A DNA stretch of 46,568 nt from a virus: positions 1 through 46,568 of IMG/VR virus record IMGVR_UViG_3300042471_001036; one strand, 5' to 3'. Positions within the stretch are counted from its first letter, which is position 1; every line of letters begins with the position of its first letter. Shown here in pieces: positions 25,091 to 32,496 of the stretch. Under the pieces are notes generated by a model. That model saw nothing but the letters and a program-made list of their open reading frames with translations, had not been told where the DNA came from and ran no database searches. The translations under genes were made by a program, and so were the position numbers.

Positions 25091-26758
25091 TTAATTTTTG
25101 GAGATAATAAAATTATTGATGACCAAGTAGTCTAAATTGTTTTCTAAGAATGTATTAATTGCTTCTTTAGGTGTTTCTACAATAGGTTCTTTTGGTCCGT
25201 TAAAACTTGTGTTCAATAAAACAGGAACATTAGTTTTTTCGTAGAATTTTTTAATCAAAGAATAGAATTTAGGGTTATTTTTTTCGGTAACCGATTGATG
25301 TCTTGCAGAATTATCAATATGAACTACGGCTGGTATTTTATTTATCCAATCTTCTTTAACTGTTGTTGTCAACAACATGTAAGGTGAATATACATCAGAT
25401 TCAAAAACTTCTGATTGATGCTCAAATAATACTGCAGGTGCAAAAGGTCTATACCACTCTCTTTTCTTTATGTCTGAGTTTATATGACCAGTCATCCATG
25501 ACTTAATTGGAGATGCCAATATAGAACGATTACCTAACGCTCTTGGACCAATCTCCGAACCTCCTTGAAACCACCCAATAACTCTATTTTGTGTTAACCA
25601 ATAACTAATTTCATTGATTAGTAAATCAAAATTATCGTATTCAGTATACTTTAAACCTGGATACTCGTTAAGTGCTTCAACAACATCGTTTTTACTGTAT
25701 GATTTACCAAGATAAGGGCTTAATTGTTCTACTTCCGAAATATCGGTTAATTTTTGATATGCAAACCAAGCACAACCTAATGGAATTCCACTATCATCGC
25801 TTGGCGGAATGAAATAACAATTTTCATATAAACCTGAATTTAAAATTCTTTCATTAGAATTACAATTCAAAAAAGAACCACCCGCAACACATACATTTTC
25901 TGAACCTGTTTTATCTTTTGCGATTTTTGCTAAAATTAAGGATGCTCTTTCTTGTTCTCTTTGATATATTCCCGCAACACATGCTCTTGAAAAGAAATCA
26001 GACCCCCAAGTAACTTTTGGGTATATTGCGTTATTGGGAATATAGATATCATCACCTAAATCTTGAACATATTCAGGGGCTTCTTTTACAATTTCATCAT
26101 CCGCATAAGATGCCAGTCCCATTAATTTACCTGCAGGCCAAGTATGTTCATTTGGTTCATAGATTAACTGTAAAGAACCTTGTGAATATACGGTACCAAC
26201 CGACACACCTTCATTAGTATCAATAGGTACAGGATATTTTATCCATTTTTTATAAACTTCATTATATTCATTTTTCTTAAAATGATATATTGAAATTCCT
26301 TCTGTCCAATCTTCATCAGGGTTCAATCCCGTACGGTCAACTTCATACCATAAATGTAATTTATTTTTGAAGTTTAATATACTACCTGACGCGTCGGCAA
26401 CAATAACCGCAGCGTCATCAAATCCTGAACTAAAGAATGTTGAATAAGCGTGTGCTAAATGGTGAGGTATAAAAAATAATCTATCGTAACTAATGTCATT
26501 ATATTTTCTGAAAAAATCCGCAGCTGTTTTATCCTCAAGCTCCGTTGTACTATAAACAAAAAGGTCAATTTCTTTATAAGTAATACCAATTGAGTTTAGA
26601 CAATAATTTATTGACTCAAAAGGTATAAGTCCTCCTTGATGTGCTCCATCATGTTTAACACGAGAAATTCTTTCTTGTGTTATACCCACAATAACTTTCC
26701 CATCTTCAATAATAACCGCTCCTTTATCGTGGCCTACTGAAAACCCTAATACCCTCAT
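25091..26758 (-). CDS. NodU/TobZ-family carbamoyltransferase 2
   Basis: 555 residues, paralogue of the downstream enzyme. HHLAHAYSTFFSSG (99-112), VADASGS (120-126), CVAGGSFLNCNSNERIL, then FQGGSEIGPRALGNRSIL and YRPFAPAVLFEH in the C-terminal half, and PVLLNTSFNGPKEP. All family motifs are intact, so both enzymes should be active. They are diverged from each other throughout, which suggests different acceptors or a paired requirement rather than recent duplication. Confidence 0.92.
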   Translation of the reverse strand: MRVLGFSVGHDKGAVIIEDGKVIVGITQERISRVKHDGAHQGGLIPFESINYCLNSIGITYKEIDLFVYSTTELEDKTAADFFRKYNDISYDRLFFIPHHLAHAYSTFFSSGFDDAAVIVADASGSILNFKNKLHLWYEVDRTGLNPDEDWTEGISIYHFKKNEYNEVYKKWIKYPVPIDTNEGVSVGTVYSQGSLQLIYEPNEHTWPAGKLMGLASYADDEIVKEAPEYVQDLGDDIYIPNNAIYPKVTWGSDFFSRACVAGIYQREQERASLILAKIAKDKTGSENVCVAGGSFLNCNSNERILNSGLYENCYFIPPSDDSGIPLGCAWFAYQKLTDISEVEQLSPYLGKSYSKNDVVEALNEYPGLKYTEYDNFDLLINEISYWLTQNRVIGWFQGGSEIGPRALGNRSILASPIKSWMTGHINSDIKKREWYRPFAPAVLFEHQSEVFESDVYSPYMLLTTTVKEDWINKIPAVVHIDNSARHQSVTEKNNPKFYSLIKKFYEKTNVPVLLNTSFNGPKEPIVETPKEAINTFLENNLDYLVINNFIISKN

Positions 26759-26780
26759 TTAAAATTTGTTTTTAAAAAAA

Positions 26781-27086
26781 TTATACCTCTTCGGTTGGTT
26801 CCACAACTTCAGGACCCTCATTTTTTTGGTCCATATTTACCGCGGTCCCTTCTTCAAGGTCTTCTTCACACTTATATATGTGAACTTGGTTTTGATATTC
26901 AAAAACGATAACTTTTTTTACGTCTTCTCCTAAATTAATGTCTCCTTTGATGTCGACAACAATACCTTCACCTTCTTTAAGAATTAAACCTAAAGCTCTG
27001 GCAAAAATTAATGATGCGTTAATAAGGTCTTGAGGGTTTTGTCCCTGACCTGATTGTTCTGGGTTTGTGTAATTTGAATCTTGCAT
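26781..27086 (-). CDS. Small hypothetical phage protein
   Basis: 101 residues. Disordered N-terminus rich in Asn/Gln, a helix (LINASLIFARALGLIL), beta strands (GIVVDIKG, KKVIVFEYQNQVHIYKC) and an acidic tail. Lies 22 bases upstream of the carbamoyltransferases. Not recognised. Confidence 0.7.
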   Translation of the reverse strand: MQDSNYTNPEQSGQGQNPQDLINASLIFARALGLILKEGEGIVVDIKGDINLGEDVKKVIVFEYQNQVHIYKCEEDLEEGTAVNMDQKNEGPEVVEPTEEV

Positions 27087-27098
27087 TTTATTTTATTT

Positions 27099-27419
27099 TT
27101 ATTCTGTTTCTTGTGATATTATGTCACCGTATTGTGACGCGGCTTTTGGATTTCTCTCCTTAAAAATTTCATATGCGATTTGATATCTTCCAAGCTCAAC
27201 TTGACATGGGAAAATTTCAACCTCTAAAGAATCAATTACATTTTGTAATGAATCCATAGTTTGAACTTTAGAAATATCTCCGCCACTAAACACCTCAATT
27301 TTTAATTCTTTTTCTTTTAATTTTTGTTCTTGTTTACTGTACATAACAGTTCCCCAGCAAAGAATTAATCCAAGGATAACAATTGTAATTCTCAATGATT
27401 TGTCTGACATATTACTCAT
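27099..27419 (-). CDS. Single-pass membrane protein with coiled coil
   Basis: 106 residues from ATG 27419 (another in-frame ATG lies at 27410). One membrane helix (LRITIVILGLILCWGTVMY), then a charged helical segment (KQEQKLKEKELKIEVF) and a second helix with LQNVIDSLEVEI. The layout, N-in anchor plus periplasmic coiled coil, is like inner-membrane spanins, but small coiled-coil proteins of other kinds look the same. The ORF can be read upstream into the HNH gene; that part is unlikely to be used. Confidence 0.6.
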   Translation of the reverse strand: MSNMSDKSLRITIVILGLILCWGTVMYSKQEQKLKEKELKIEVFSGGDISKVQTMDSLQNVIDSLEVEIFPCQVELGRYQIAYEIFKERNPKAASQYGDIISQETE

Positions 27420-27436
27420 AATTATAGGTTTTATTT

Positions 27437-27928
27437 TTAAGAAATGAATGATTCTTGATACGCATTCCAAACATTCAATAAAGTTTTGTCTTCGTACATA
27501 ATTTGTGGAATGTATGGTTTAGATTTCATGTTCATTTTGGCCTCATCTGGTGTTCTATCTGCTTTTTTACGATTACATTTCATACAAGACGTAACAAGGT
27601 TAGTCCATTCATTTGTCCCACCTCTTGATTTGGGTAATACGTGGTCTAAGGTCAACTCTTTTTTTGACCCACAATAAACACACTCATATCCGTCTCTTTT
27701 ATATATTCGACTTCTGTTTGCCCTTAATGTCCTTGAACGATGTTTGATATATTTCAGTAATCTAATAATAAGTGGACGTACATAAGTATTATATCCTGCA
27801 ACAATCGGATTTTCGTCTGATTTTACAATTTCTGCCTTTCCTTTATCAACTAACACAAACCCCCTCCAAACACTAGTTGTGTTTAACGGAGTGTAGTCAA
27901 AATTTAATACCAATACAGTGCTCATCAC
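27437..27928 (-). CDS. HNH endonuclease
   Basis: 163 residues (start ATG 27928 or 27925). The HNH domain occupies about 75-122: YECVYCG (C83, C86), LTLDHVLPKSRGG (D95, H96), NLVTSC and CMKCNRKK (C115, C118). The N-terminal VLVLNFDYTPLNTTSVWRG is typical of this HNH family from Bacteroidota and phages. Could be a homing nuclease, but it does not interrupt a gene here; packaging-type HNH roles are also known. Confidence 0.9.
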   Translation of the reverse strand: MMSTVLVLNFDYTPLNTTSVWRGFVLVDKGKAEIVKSDENPIVAGYNTYVRPLIIRLLKYIKHRSRTLRANRSRIYKRDGYECVYCGSKKELTLDHVLPKSRGGTNEWTNLVTSCMKCNRKKADRTPDEAKMNMKSKPYIPQIMYEDKTLLNVWNAYQESFIS

Positions 27929-27940
27929 TAAAATTTTTTA

Positions 27941-27948
27941 CAAAGATA
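27941..27948 (-). promoter_or_regulatory. Promoter -7 element of the HNH unit
   Basis: Minus-strand TATCTTTG, 12 bases before the HNH ATG. Confidence 0.6.
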
Positions 27949-27967
27949 TATTATTTTTATTAAAAAC

Positions 27968-27996
27968 AAAAGGGGTCAATTTAGTCGACCCCTTTA
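27968..27996. terminator. Bidirectional terminator
   Basis: AAAGGGGTC / GACCCCTTT hairpin. On the minus strand it follows the small ORF at 28012 and ends in T-rich sequence. Confidence 0.75.
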
Positions 27997-28011
27997 TATT
28001 ATACTACAGAT

Positions 28012-28113
28012 TTAGCAATAGTTTATGGTTCGAGGTTTTCCACGTCTCAAATCGCCCGAGTTCTCATATTTTTGGTTAGTTCCCAAAAGACACGTTATAT
28101 TTTTGTCTGTCAT
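28012..28113 (-). CDS. Candidate 33-residue micropeptide
   Basis: An ATG-started ORF just upstream of a minus-strand terminator. It begins MTDKNITCLLGTNQKYENSG and ends RTINYC, with cysteines at 8 and 33 and a basic segment between. No relative recognised. Coding status rests on the ORF-terminator arrangement alone. Confidence 0.4.
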   Translation of the reverse strand: MTDKNITCLLGTNQKYENSGDLRRGKPRTINYC

Positions 28114-28161
28114 AATATCTATAAATATCACAAAAAAATTTCCAAAATCAAATTTATTGTT

Positions 28162-28169
28162 TATCTTTG
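28162..28169 (+). promoter_or_regulatory. tRNA promoter -7 element
   Basis: TATCTTTG, nine bases before the first tRNA gene at 28179. Confidence 0.65.
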
Positions 28170-28178
28170 TATCAAATT

Positions 28179-28252
28179 GGACTTGTAGCTCAGTTGGTTA
28201 GAGCAACACACTCATAATGTGAAGGTCCCTGGTTCGAGCCCAGGCTGGTCCA
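28179..28252 (+). tRNA. tRNA-Met or tRNA-Ile2 (CAT)
   Basis: Complete cloverleaf; loop CTCATAA gives anticodon CAT at 28213-28215, discriminator A252, no encoded CCA. The anticodon stem lacks the three G-C pairs of initiator tRNA, so it is elongator Met or lysidine-type Ile. Confidence 0.9.
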
Positions 28253-28277
28253 CTAAACTATTAAAAAAAAAATAATT

Positions 28278-28559
28278 ATGCCTGAATTTTGTGTAGAAGA
28301 AATCGACATTGACCCGTATGAATTTGTTACGGCCTGTGACCCAAGAGAAATTAAAGAATTAATTGAAGGGTTAGTTGAAGAAAACCATTTACCTAAATCA
28401 GTGTTGTCTCAAATACAAACTGATAAAAATGGTAAACCAAAAACATCTATTTTAGAAGATGAATTTTTAGAGAAAATGGATAAGTTATCTCAAAAATTTC
28501 ATGTTATAAGTAGGGAAGATGAAGACACCTTAGAAACAATTTTTAAAAAATACATTTAA
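28278..28559 (+). CDS. Small conserved phage protein
   Basis: 93 residues. EFVTACDPREIKELIEGLVEE is a recognisable N-terminal segment of a small phage family that has no known function; the rest is helical and acidic. Ten bases upstream of a lipoprotein gene, so probably co-transcribed with tRNA 1. Confidence 0.75.
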   Translation: MPEFCVEEIDIDPYEFVTACDPREIKELIEGLVEENHLPKSVLSQIQTDKNGKPKTSILEDEFLEKMDKLSQKFHVISREDEDTLETIFKKYI

Positions 28560-28569
28560 ACAAACAATC

Positions 28570-29352
28570 ATGAAAATCAAACAATTATTATTATCATTCC
28601 TTACCTTATCGGTATTTGTTGTGTCTTGTTCTAAAGAAGACATCACTGGAGTAGACTTCGAAAAAACTAAAATTGAGCAATCCCAAGAACTTAACTCAAC
28701 TTCAAGTACGAACCCTAATTTAAGGGTTACGACAAGTTCAACACCTAATTTGAAGGCGTATGTTTTTATTGAAAAGCAAGCTAAAACAACATTAATTGTT
28801 AATTACCTTAAAAACTCAGTTCCAAGAAACCCACAATCTACAAGCGTTCCATTTTACTCTTGTTGGACAATGGTGAGTATTCAAAATACCAATTACCGAG
28901 ATTTAAACAATTATTTAAACATGCCATTTTGGACTAATGGTGTGTTACCACAAGTTATTCAGGCTGACATACCACAAGTAAGTGGTGGAGTTGATGAACA
29001 CGGTAACCCTAAAATGGCATATAATTTTACAACAGTAAAAATATCTAAAAATACTGTTAATGATAACGCTTGGGTTTTAGTTTTGATTCCTGTCTCGGCA
29101 ATGAATAATGATACAAAAAGACAAACTAGAATTGGTTATTATGCGAAAAACGGTACAAGAATAGTGTCAAGTGCTAACAATAGTCAAACAGTGTTGAACA
29201 CAAATACTCAGTTGTCATCATACTTGATTAATTATACAGGGAATGTAATTCCACAGGGTCAATATAGAGTTTATAGTACTTATCCAAACTCATCAATGAG
29301 GATTAATTTCAATATGACAAATGATGTTTATTTGAGAGGTTTTAGTAACTAA
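28570..29352 (+). CDS. Surface lipoprotein
   Basis: 260 residues. Signal MKIKQLLLSFLTLSVFVVSC with lipobox VVSC; the cysteine is followed by SKED, which fits the Lys-(Asp/Glu)2 lipoprotein export signal described in Capnocytophaga and relatives, so the mature protein may sit on the cell surface. The mature part is Asn/Thr/Ser-rich and beta-like (YVFIEKQAKTTLIVNYL, AWVLVLIPVSAM, QYRVYSTYP). No enzyme motif. A candidate receptor-masking or adhesion protein. Confidence 0.8.
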   Translation: MKIKQLLLSFLTLSVFVVSCSKEDITGVDFEKTKIEQSQELNSTSSTNPNLRVTTSSTPNLKAYVFIEKQAKTTLIVNYLKNSVPRNPQSTSVPFYSCWTMVSIQNTNYRDLNNYLNMPFWTNGVLPQVIQADIPQVSGGVDEHGNPKMAYNFTTVKISKNTVNDNAWVLVLIPVSAMNNDTKRQTRIGYYAKNGTRIVSSANNSQTVLNTNTQLSSYLINYTGNVIPQGQYRVYSTYPNSSMRINFNMTNDVYLRGFSN

Positions 29353-29385
29353 TATTTATTTTTTGGTTTTTAAATATATTTATTG

Positions 29386-29393
29386 TAATATTG
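29386..29393 (+). promoter_or_regulatory. Leaderless -7 element (TAATATTG)
   Basis: One mismatch to TAnnTTTG; the ATG at 29398 begins after four bases. Confidence 0.5.
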
Positions 29394-29397
29394 CACT

Positions 29398-29496
29398 ATG
29401 AAAACTATGAACACAAATACGAATTTAGACACACCGACAACTCCTAATGGGGATGCGGGCACTATTTGCGTAAGTTCAGAAGCGAGTGGTTGGTAA
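29398..29496 (+). CDS. Candidate 32-residue micropeptide
   Basis: Starts MKTMNTNTNLDTPTTPNGD and ends CVSSEASGW. It lies between its own -7 box and a terminator at 29519, an isolated monocistronic unit. The Asn/Thr-rich start and a single C-terminal-half cysteine recall peptide precursors, but no maturation enzyme is nearby. Confidence 0.5.
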   Translation: MKTMNTNTNLDTPTTPNGDAGTICVSSEASGW

Positions 29497-29518
29497 ACAA
29501 TATTATAGCCAATTATCT

Positions 29519-29550
29519 AAACCCTGAACTAATACTTCAGGGTTTTTTTA
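29519..29550 (+). terminator. Intrinsic terminator
   Basis: AACCCTGAA / TTCAGGGTT with T7 tail, 22 bases after the micropeptide stop and five before tRNA-Pro. Confidence 0.85.
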
Positions 29551-29554
29551 TGTA

Positions 29555-29628
29555 CGGGATGTAGCGTAGTCAGGTATCGCGCCACGTTTGGGACGTGGAG
29601 GCCGTTGGTTCGAATCCAGCCATCCCGA
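29555..29628 (+). tRNA. tRNA-Pro (TGG)
   Basis: Acceptor CGGGATG/CATCCCG, stem CCACG/CGTGG around loop TTTGGGA, discriminator A. Confidence 0.95.
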
Positions 29629-29665
29629 CAAAAGTTTCCTTTGTTGGAAAATTTGATTATAATTT

Positions 29666-29737
29666 TGCTCTATCGTATAATGGTTATTACGGAGGACTGT
29701 TAATCCTTTTATCCTGGTTCGAGCCCAGGTGGAGCAG
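29666..29737 (+). tRNA. tRNA-Asn (GTT)
   Basis: Acceptor TGCTCTA/TGGAGCA, loop CTGTTAA, discriminator G as usual for Asn. Confidence 0.95.
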
Positions 29738-29817
29738 CTGAGGTGGGTGGAAAATTTCCAATGTTGTGGTATCGTGGATGGAGTAATCCTGAAGCATAAA
29801 CAGACAAAAAGAAAGAA

Positions 29818-30309
29818 ATGAAGTTAAAAACATTCTTATTGACTGTGTTGTTATTGTTAGGAACAATGACAACAAAAGCACAAGAGAAGCAAGTACAAAC
29901 AACTTATCAGACACAAGATGATAGGTTGACAAAAGAAGAATTGTACGAGCAGATAATTAAGTTTGGTATAAAATTTCCTGATATTGTGTTTGCACAAGCT
30001 GTGTTAGAGTCAGGAGCATTTACATCAAAATTGTTCAAAACGGCAAACAATCTGTTTGGAATGAGAGTTCCAACAAAAAGAGAAACGTCTTCAGTTGGTA
30101 AAACTCAGAGCGGATACTCAAAATATACAGATTGGAACCTTAGCGTATATGATTACTTTTTATGGCAAGATTATATGTTAAAAGGTAAAGACGATTTGAC
30201 AAAAAATCAGTATCTTGCACTACTCGGAAGGGTATATGCGTCTGATAAGAGATATGTTAGTAGTTTAAAACGAGTAATCGGAGAACATCAACACATCTTA
30301 ACAAATTAA
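29818..30309 (+). CDS. Secreted glucosaminidase (Bax/FlgJ-like)
   Basis: 163 residues: Sec signal MKLKTFLLTVLLLLGTMTTKAQ, then a glucosaminidase domain. FAQAVLESGAFTSKLFKTAN carries the catalytic glutamate (E64) and NNLFGMR the conserved following motif; YTDWNLSVYDYFLW is the aromatic tail of the family. It cleaves peptidoglycan glycan strands in the periplasm, so it is a candidate exported endolysin or a wall-remodelling enzyme. Sits between tRNA genes, so likely transcribed with them. Confidence 0.9.
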   Translation: MKLKTFLLTVLLLLGTMTTKAQEKQVQTTYQTQDDRLTKEELYEQIIKFGIKFPDIVFAQAVLESGAFTSKLFKTANNLFGMRVPTKRETSSVGKTQSGYSKYTDWNLSVYDYFLWQDYMLKGKDDLTKNQYLALLGRVYASDKRYVSSLKRVIGEHQHILTN

Positions 30310-30337
30310 AAAGTTTGGGGTGAAACTCCCCACACAC

Positions 30338-30413
30338 GGTCCCGTGGTTGAATGGTTACAATTCCACCCTGTCACGGTGCGAGATACGGGTTCGAATCCC
30401 GTCGGGACCGCCA
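30338..30413 (+). tRNA. tRNA-Asp (GTC)
   Basis: Acceptor GGTCCCG/CGGGACC, loop CTGTCAC, discriminator G410 followed by genomic CCA, the only clear CCA in the set and possibly by chance. Confidence 0.95.
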
Positions 30414-30418
30414 AAATT

Positions 30419-30491
30419 GCGGAAGTAGCTCATTTGGTAGAGCACCGTCCTTCCAAGTCGGGGGTGGCCAGTTCGAGCCTGGTCTTCCGCT
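30419..30491 (+). tRNA. tRNA-Gly (TCC)
   Basis: Acceptor GCGGAAG/CTTCCGC, loop CTTCCAA, one T-T mismatch in the anticodon stem. Confidence 0.93.
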
Positions 30492-30498
30492 CAACGGG

Positions 30499-30539
30499 TT
30501 GTGGGAACCCATGAGTATGTGATGAGCATACACCCACAA
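30499..30539 (+). other. Structured tRNA spacer hairpin
   Basis: TTGTGGG (30499-30505) pairs with CCCACAA (30533-30539); inside, GTATG/CATAC with a seven-base loop. GGGTT/AACCC (30496-30510) is a competing hairpin. It fills the Gly-Thr tRNA spacer. Confidence 0.5.
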
Positions 30540-30541
30540 AT

Positions 30542-30614
30542 GCCTCCTTAGCTCAGCAGGTAGAGCAACTGATTTGTAATCAGTAGGTCGTTGGTTCGAT
30601 TCCGACAGGAGGCT
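30542..30614 (+). tRNA. tRNA-Thr (TGT)
   Basis: Acceptor GCCTCCT/AGGAGGC, anticodon stem CTGAT-type around TTTGTAA, discriminator T. Confidence 0.95.
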
Positions 30615-30620
30615 CAAACA

Positions 30621-30693
30621 GGGGAATTAGCTCAGTTGGTAGAGCGCTTGATTTGCATTCAAGTTGTCGTGGGTTCGATTCCCTCATTCTCCA
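30621..30693 (+). tRNA. tRNA-Ala (TGC)
   Basis: Acceptor GGGGAAT/ATTCTCC, loop with TGC anticodon (TTTGCAT region), discriminator A. Confidence 0.95.
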
Positions 30694-30708
30694 CTAAAAC
30701 TTTTATTT

Positions 30709-30942
30709 ATGCAATTATTTTGGTCGTATTACGTTGTTTGTTTCATTTACTGCGTAATCATGTCAATTAGAAAATGGAACAGAGATGTTATGTCAGGTGG
30801 TCTTGGAATATCTCCAGGTCTTGAGAGTATGGCGTTAATTATTATGTGTTGGATTTTAGCACCTATTGATGTATTTTTAACATGGGTTAGGGTTTACAAA
30901 GAAGCTGAGGAAGCAAGAAGAAACAACTCACAAATTAAATAA
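30709..30942 (+). CDS. Small two-helix membrane protein
   Basis: 77 residues from ATG 30709, after tRNA-Ala; a longer reading would run through the tRNA. Two hydrophobic helices (LFWSYYVVCFIYCVIM and ESMALIIMCWILAPIDVFLT) with a basic loop and a charged tail. Two bases before the DUF6915 gene. Function unknown. Confidence 0.75.
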   Translation: MQLFWSYYVVCFIYCVIMSIRKWNRDVMSGGLGISPGLESMALIIMCWILAPIDVFLTWVRVYKEAEEARRNNSQIK

Positions 30943-30944
30943 TC

Positions 30945-31298
30945 ATGGCACATCCAAATTTACATGCAAAATCATCCGCCAAAAAGTTTGGAGGAAAACC
31001 TGAGGATTACATTCATTTACATGAATGGTTAGATGAAACCAAATCTTGGTTTGGAGATTCTCTTCATAGAATGTTTAGACATCATAGTGAAGGAATTTTT
31101 GAAATGGAAAAAAGATTTGGAACTGAGTTCTTAAACTCAGACGGAAAAACAGTTTATACCCGATATGTTGGAGAACAACACGTAAAAGAAGATTGTAATA
31201 ATTACATACCTTCAGCCAAAGAGTGGATTAGTAACATCTCGTCAAATCAAAGACCCCAATGGATGTTAAAAACAATGAAATTAGAGTTTGAAGACTGA
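30945..31298 (+). CDS. DUF6915-family phage protein
   Basis: 117 residues. HPNLHAKSSAKKFGG, DYIHLHEWLDETK, HRMFRHHSEGIFEMEKRFG, GEQHVKEDCNNYIPSAKEW match the DUF6915 pattern, with many conserved histidines that could bind metal. Common in phages and their hosts; function unknown. Confidence 0.85.
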   Translation: MAHPNLHAKSSAKKFGGKPEDYIHLHEWLDETKSWFGDSLHRMFRHHSEGIFEMEKRFGTEFLNSDGKTVYTRYVGEQHVKEDCNNYIPSAKEWISNISSNQRPQWMLKTMKLEFED

Positions 31299-31309
31299 TA
31301 TTTATTTAT

Positions 31310-32041
31310 ATGGAAAAACTTTTAACAACAGAAGAAAAACAATACCTGAGAAGAGTTTGTAATTATTTGAGCTCTCTCGGAATGGAAGTCGGTGAGTTTG
31401 AATTCGAGATGGATGATTATGGTGATACACTTAACTATAATAATATAGATTGGAATCAAATGACACATTTCTCCAATAACTGGAGAGCGGACGTTCCGTC
31501 AGGGTTGATACCGATACTTCAAAAAATTACGAAGTATGCGTCTGACCAAGAATTATATAGTAGTGAGACACCAGATATTGATGCGATGTCATGGCAAAAG
31601 TTTGAGATTAGTATTAATTCTGCAAACAAAGACATTTCATTTAACCATTATTGGTCTTGGTATGATAGAGGAGACGCTAGTGGGACTGAATGGTCAGAAG
31701 AAGAAGGTCAAGAAATTTTTGAAGAATGGGAAAAAGATGGGGTTCTATCTGATTTAGAAATTCCACAAGATGGAATATTAACTCTAAGATATAATGGTTC
31801 GGGGGATTCTGGTTATATTGAAAGTTCATTTGAAGAAAATGGTGATTCAGTTCCGTCAACAATTGAAGATTGGTGTTATAATCAACTTGAAAGTCATTAT
31901 GGTGGTTGGGAAATTAATGAAGGGTCAGACGGAGAGTTCGTATTTAATTTCAATGACATGACAATTGAATTAAATCACACTTATAATACAGAAGAAAATT
32001 CTTCTGATACGTTATGGGAAGAAGAGTTTGATGCTCAATAA
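31310..32041 (+). CDS. Acidic hypothetical protein
   Basis: 243 residues, strongly acidic, Trp- and Tyr-rich, with stretches such as ISFNHYWSWYDRGDASGTEW and LTLRYNGSGDSGYIESS. Family not recognised. Last gene before a terminator. Confidence 0.7.
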   Translation: MEKLLTTEEKQYLRRVCNYLSSLGMEVGEFEFEMDDYGDTLNYNNIDWNQMTHFSNNWRADVPSGLIPILQKITKYASDQELYSSETPDIDAMSWQKFEISINSANKDISFNHYWSWYDRGDASGTEWSEEEGQEIFEEWEKDGVLSDLEIPQDGILTLRYNGSGDSGYIESSFEENGDSVPSTIEDWCYNQLESHYGGWEINEGSDGEFVFNFNDMTIELNHTYNTEENSSDTLWEEEFDAQ

Positions 32042-32067
32042 AAAAGGTAATAACTTTATATAATAGG

Positions 32068-32100
32068 ACCCCAAACTAAAAAAAAAGTTTGGGGTTTTTT
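32068..32100 (+). terminator. Strong terminator
   Basis: ACCCCAAACT / AGTTTGGGGT hairpin with a T tail, after the 31310 gene. Confidence 0.9.
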
Positions 32101-32123
32101 TTGATTTATGATTCCATAAAGGT

Positions 32124-32131
32124 TATATTTG
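32124..32131 (+). promoter_or_regulatory. tRNA promoter -7 element
   Basis: TATATTTG, with TTTG at 32100-32103 (20-base spacing), nine bases before tRNA-Leu. Confidence 0.75.
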
Positions 32132-32140
32132 TAAGACAAT

Positions 32141-32226
32141 GCCGAGGTGGTGTAATGGTAGCCACGAGGGACTTAAAATCCCTTGGTCAGTAAACGGCCG
32201 TGAGGGTTCGAGTCCCTCCCTCGGTA
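32141..32226 (+). tRNA. tRNA-Leu (TAA)
   Basis: 86 bases with a long variable arm; stem AGGGA/TCCCT around CTTAAAA; discriminator A. Confidence 0.95.
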
Positions 32227-32230
32227 CAAT

Positions 32231-32304
<74 letters not shown>

Positions 32305-32307
32305 CAA

Positions 32308-32399
32308 TCATTATCGTACCTCAGTGAGATACGGCGCAAGTTACACACTTAAACAACGCGGGAGAGGCGCCTTTCCCGATGTGGCTGAAGCGATAATGA
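32308..32399 (+). ncRNA. Structured inter-tRNA RNA with possible pseudoknot
   Basis: A 92-base element exactly filling the spacer between tRNA-Arg(TCT) and tRNA-Leu(TAG). A perfect 9-bp stem (32308-32316 with 32391-32399) closes it. Inside: hairpin 32338-32341/32347-32350; stem 32359-32365/32372-32378 with loop GGCGCC; the loop (32367-32371) can pair with GGCGC at 32333-32337. No tRNA arms and no ORF. Could be a stable phage RNA of T4 RNA C/D type, a ribozyme or only a processing stem. Confidence 0.55.
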
Positions 32400-32402
32400 C
32401 AC

Positions 32403-32483
32403 ACCCCGATGGCGTAACGGTAGCCGCGTTGGTCTTAGGAACCAATGACTTCGGTCGTGAGAGTTCGAGTCTCTCTTGGGGTA
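32403..32483 (+). tRNA. tRNA-Leu (TAG)
   Basis: Acceptor ACCCCGA/TTGGGGT, stem TTGGT/ACCAA around CTTAGGA; 81 bases. Confidence 0.95.
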
Positions 32484-32496
32484 CAAGATTTAAATT

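Noticed and set aside
30511-30531. Hammerhead-like TGATGAG in the Gly-Thr spacer
   Set aside because: The remaining core (GAAA and cleavage-site GUH in position) is missing; it is a simple hairpin loop.
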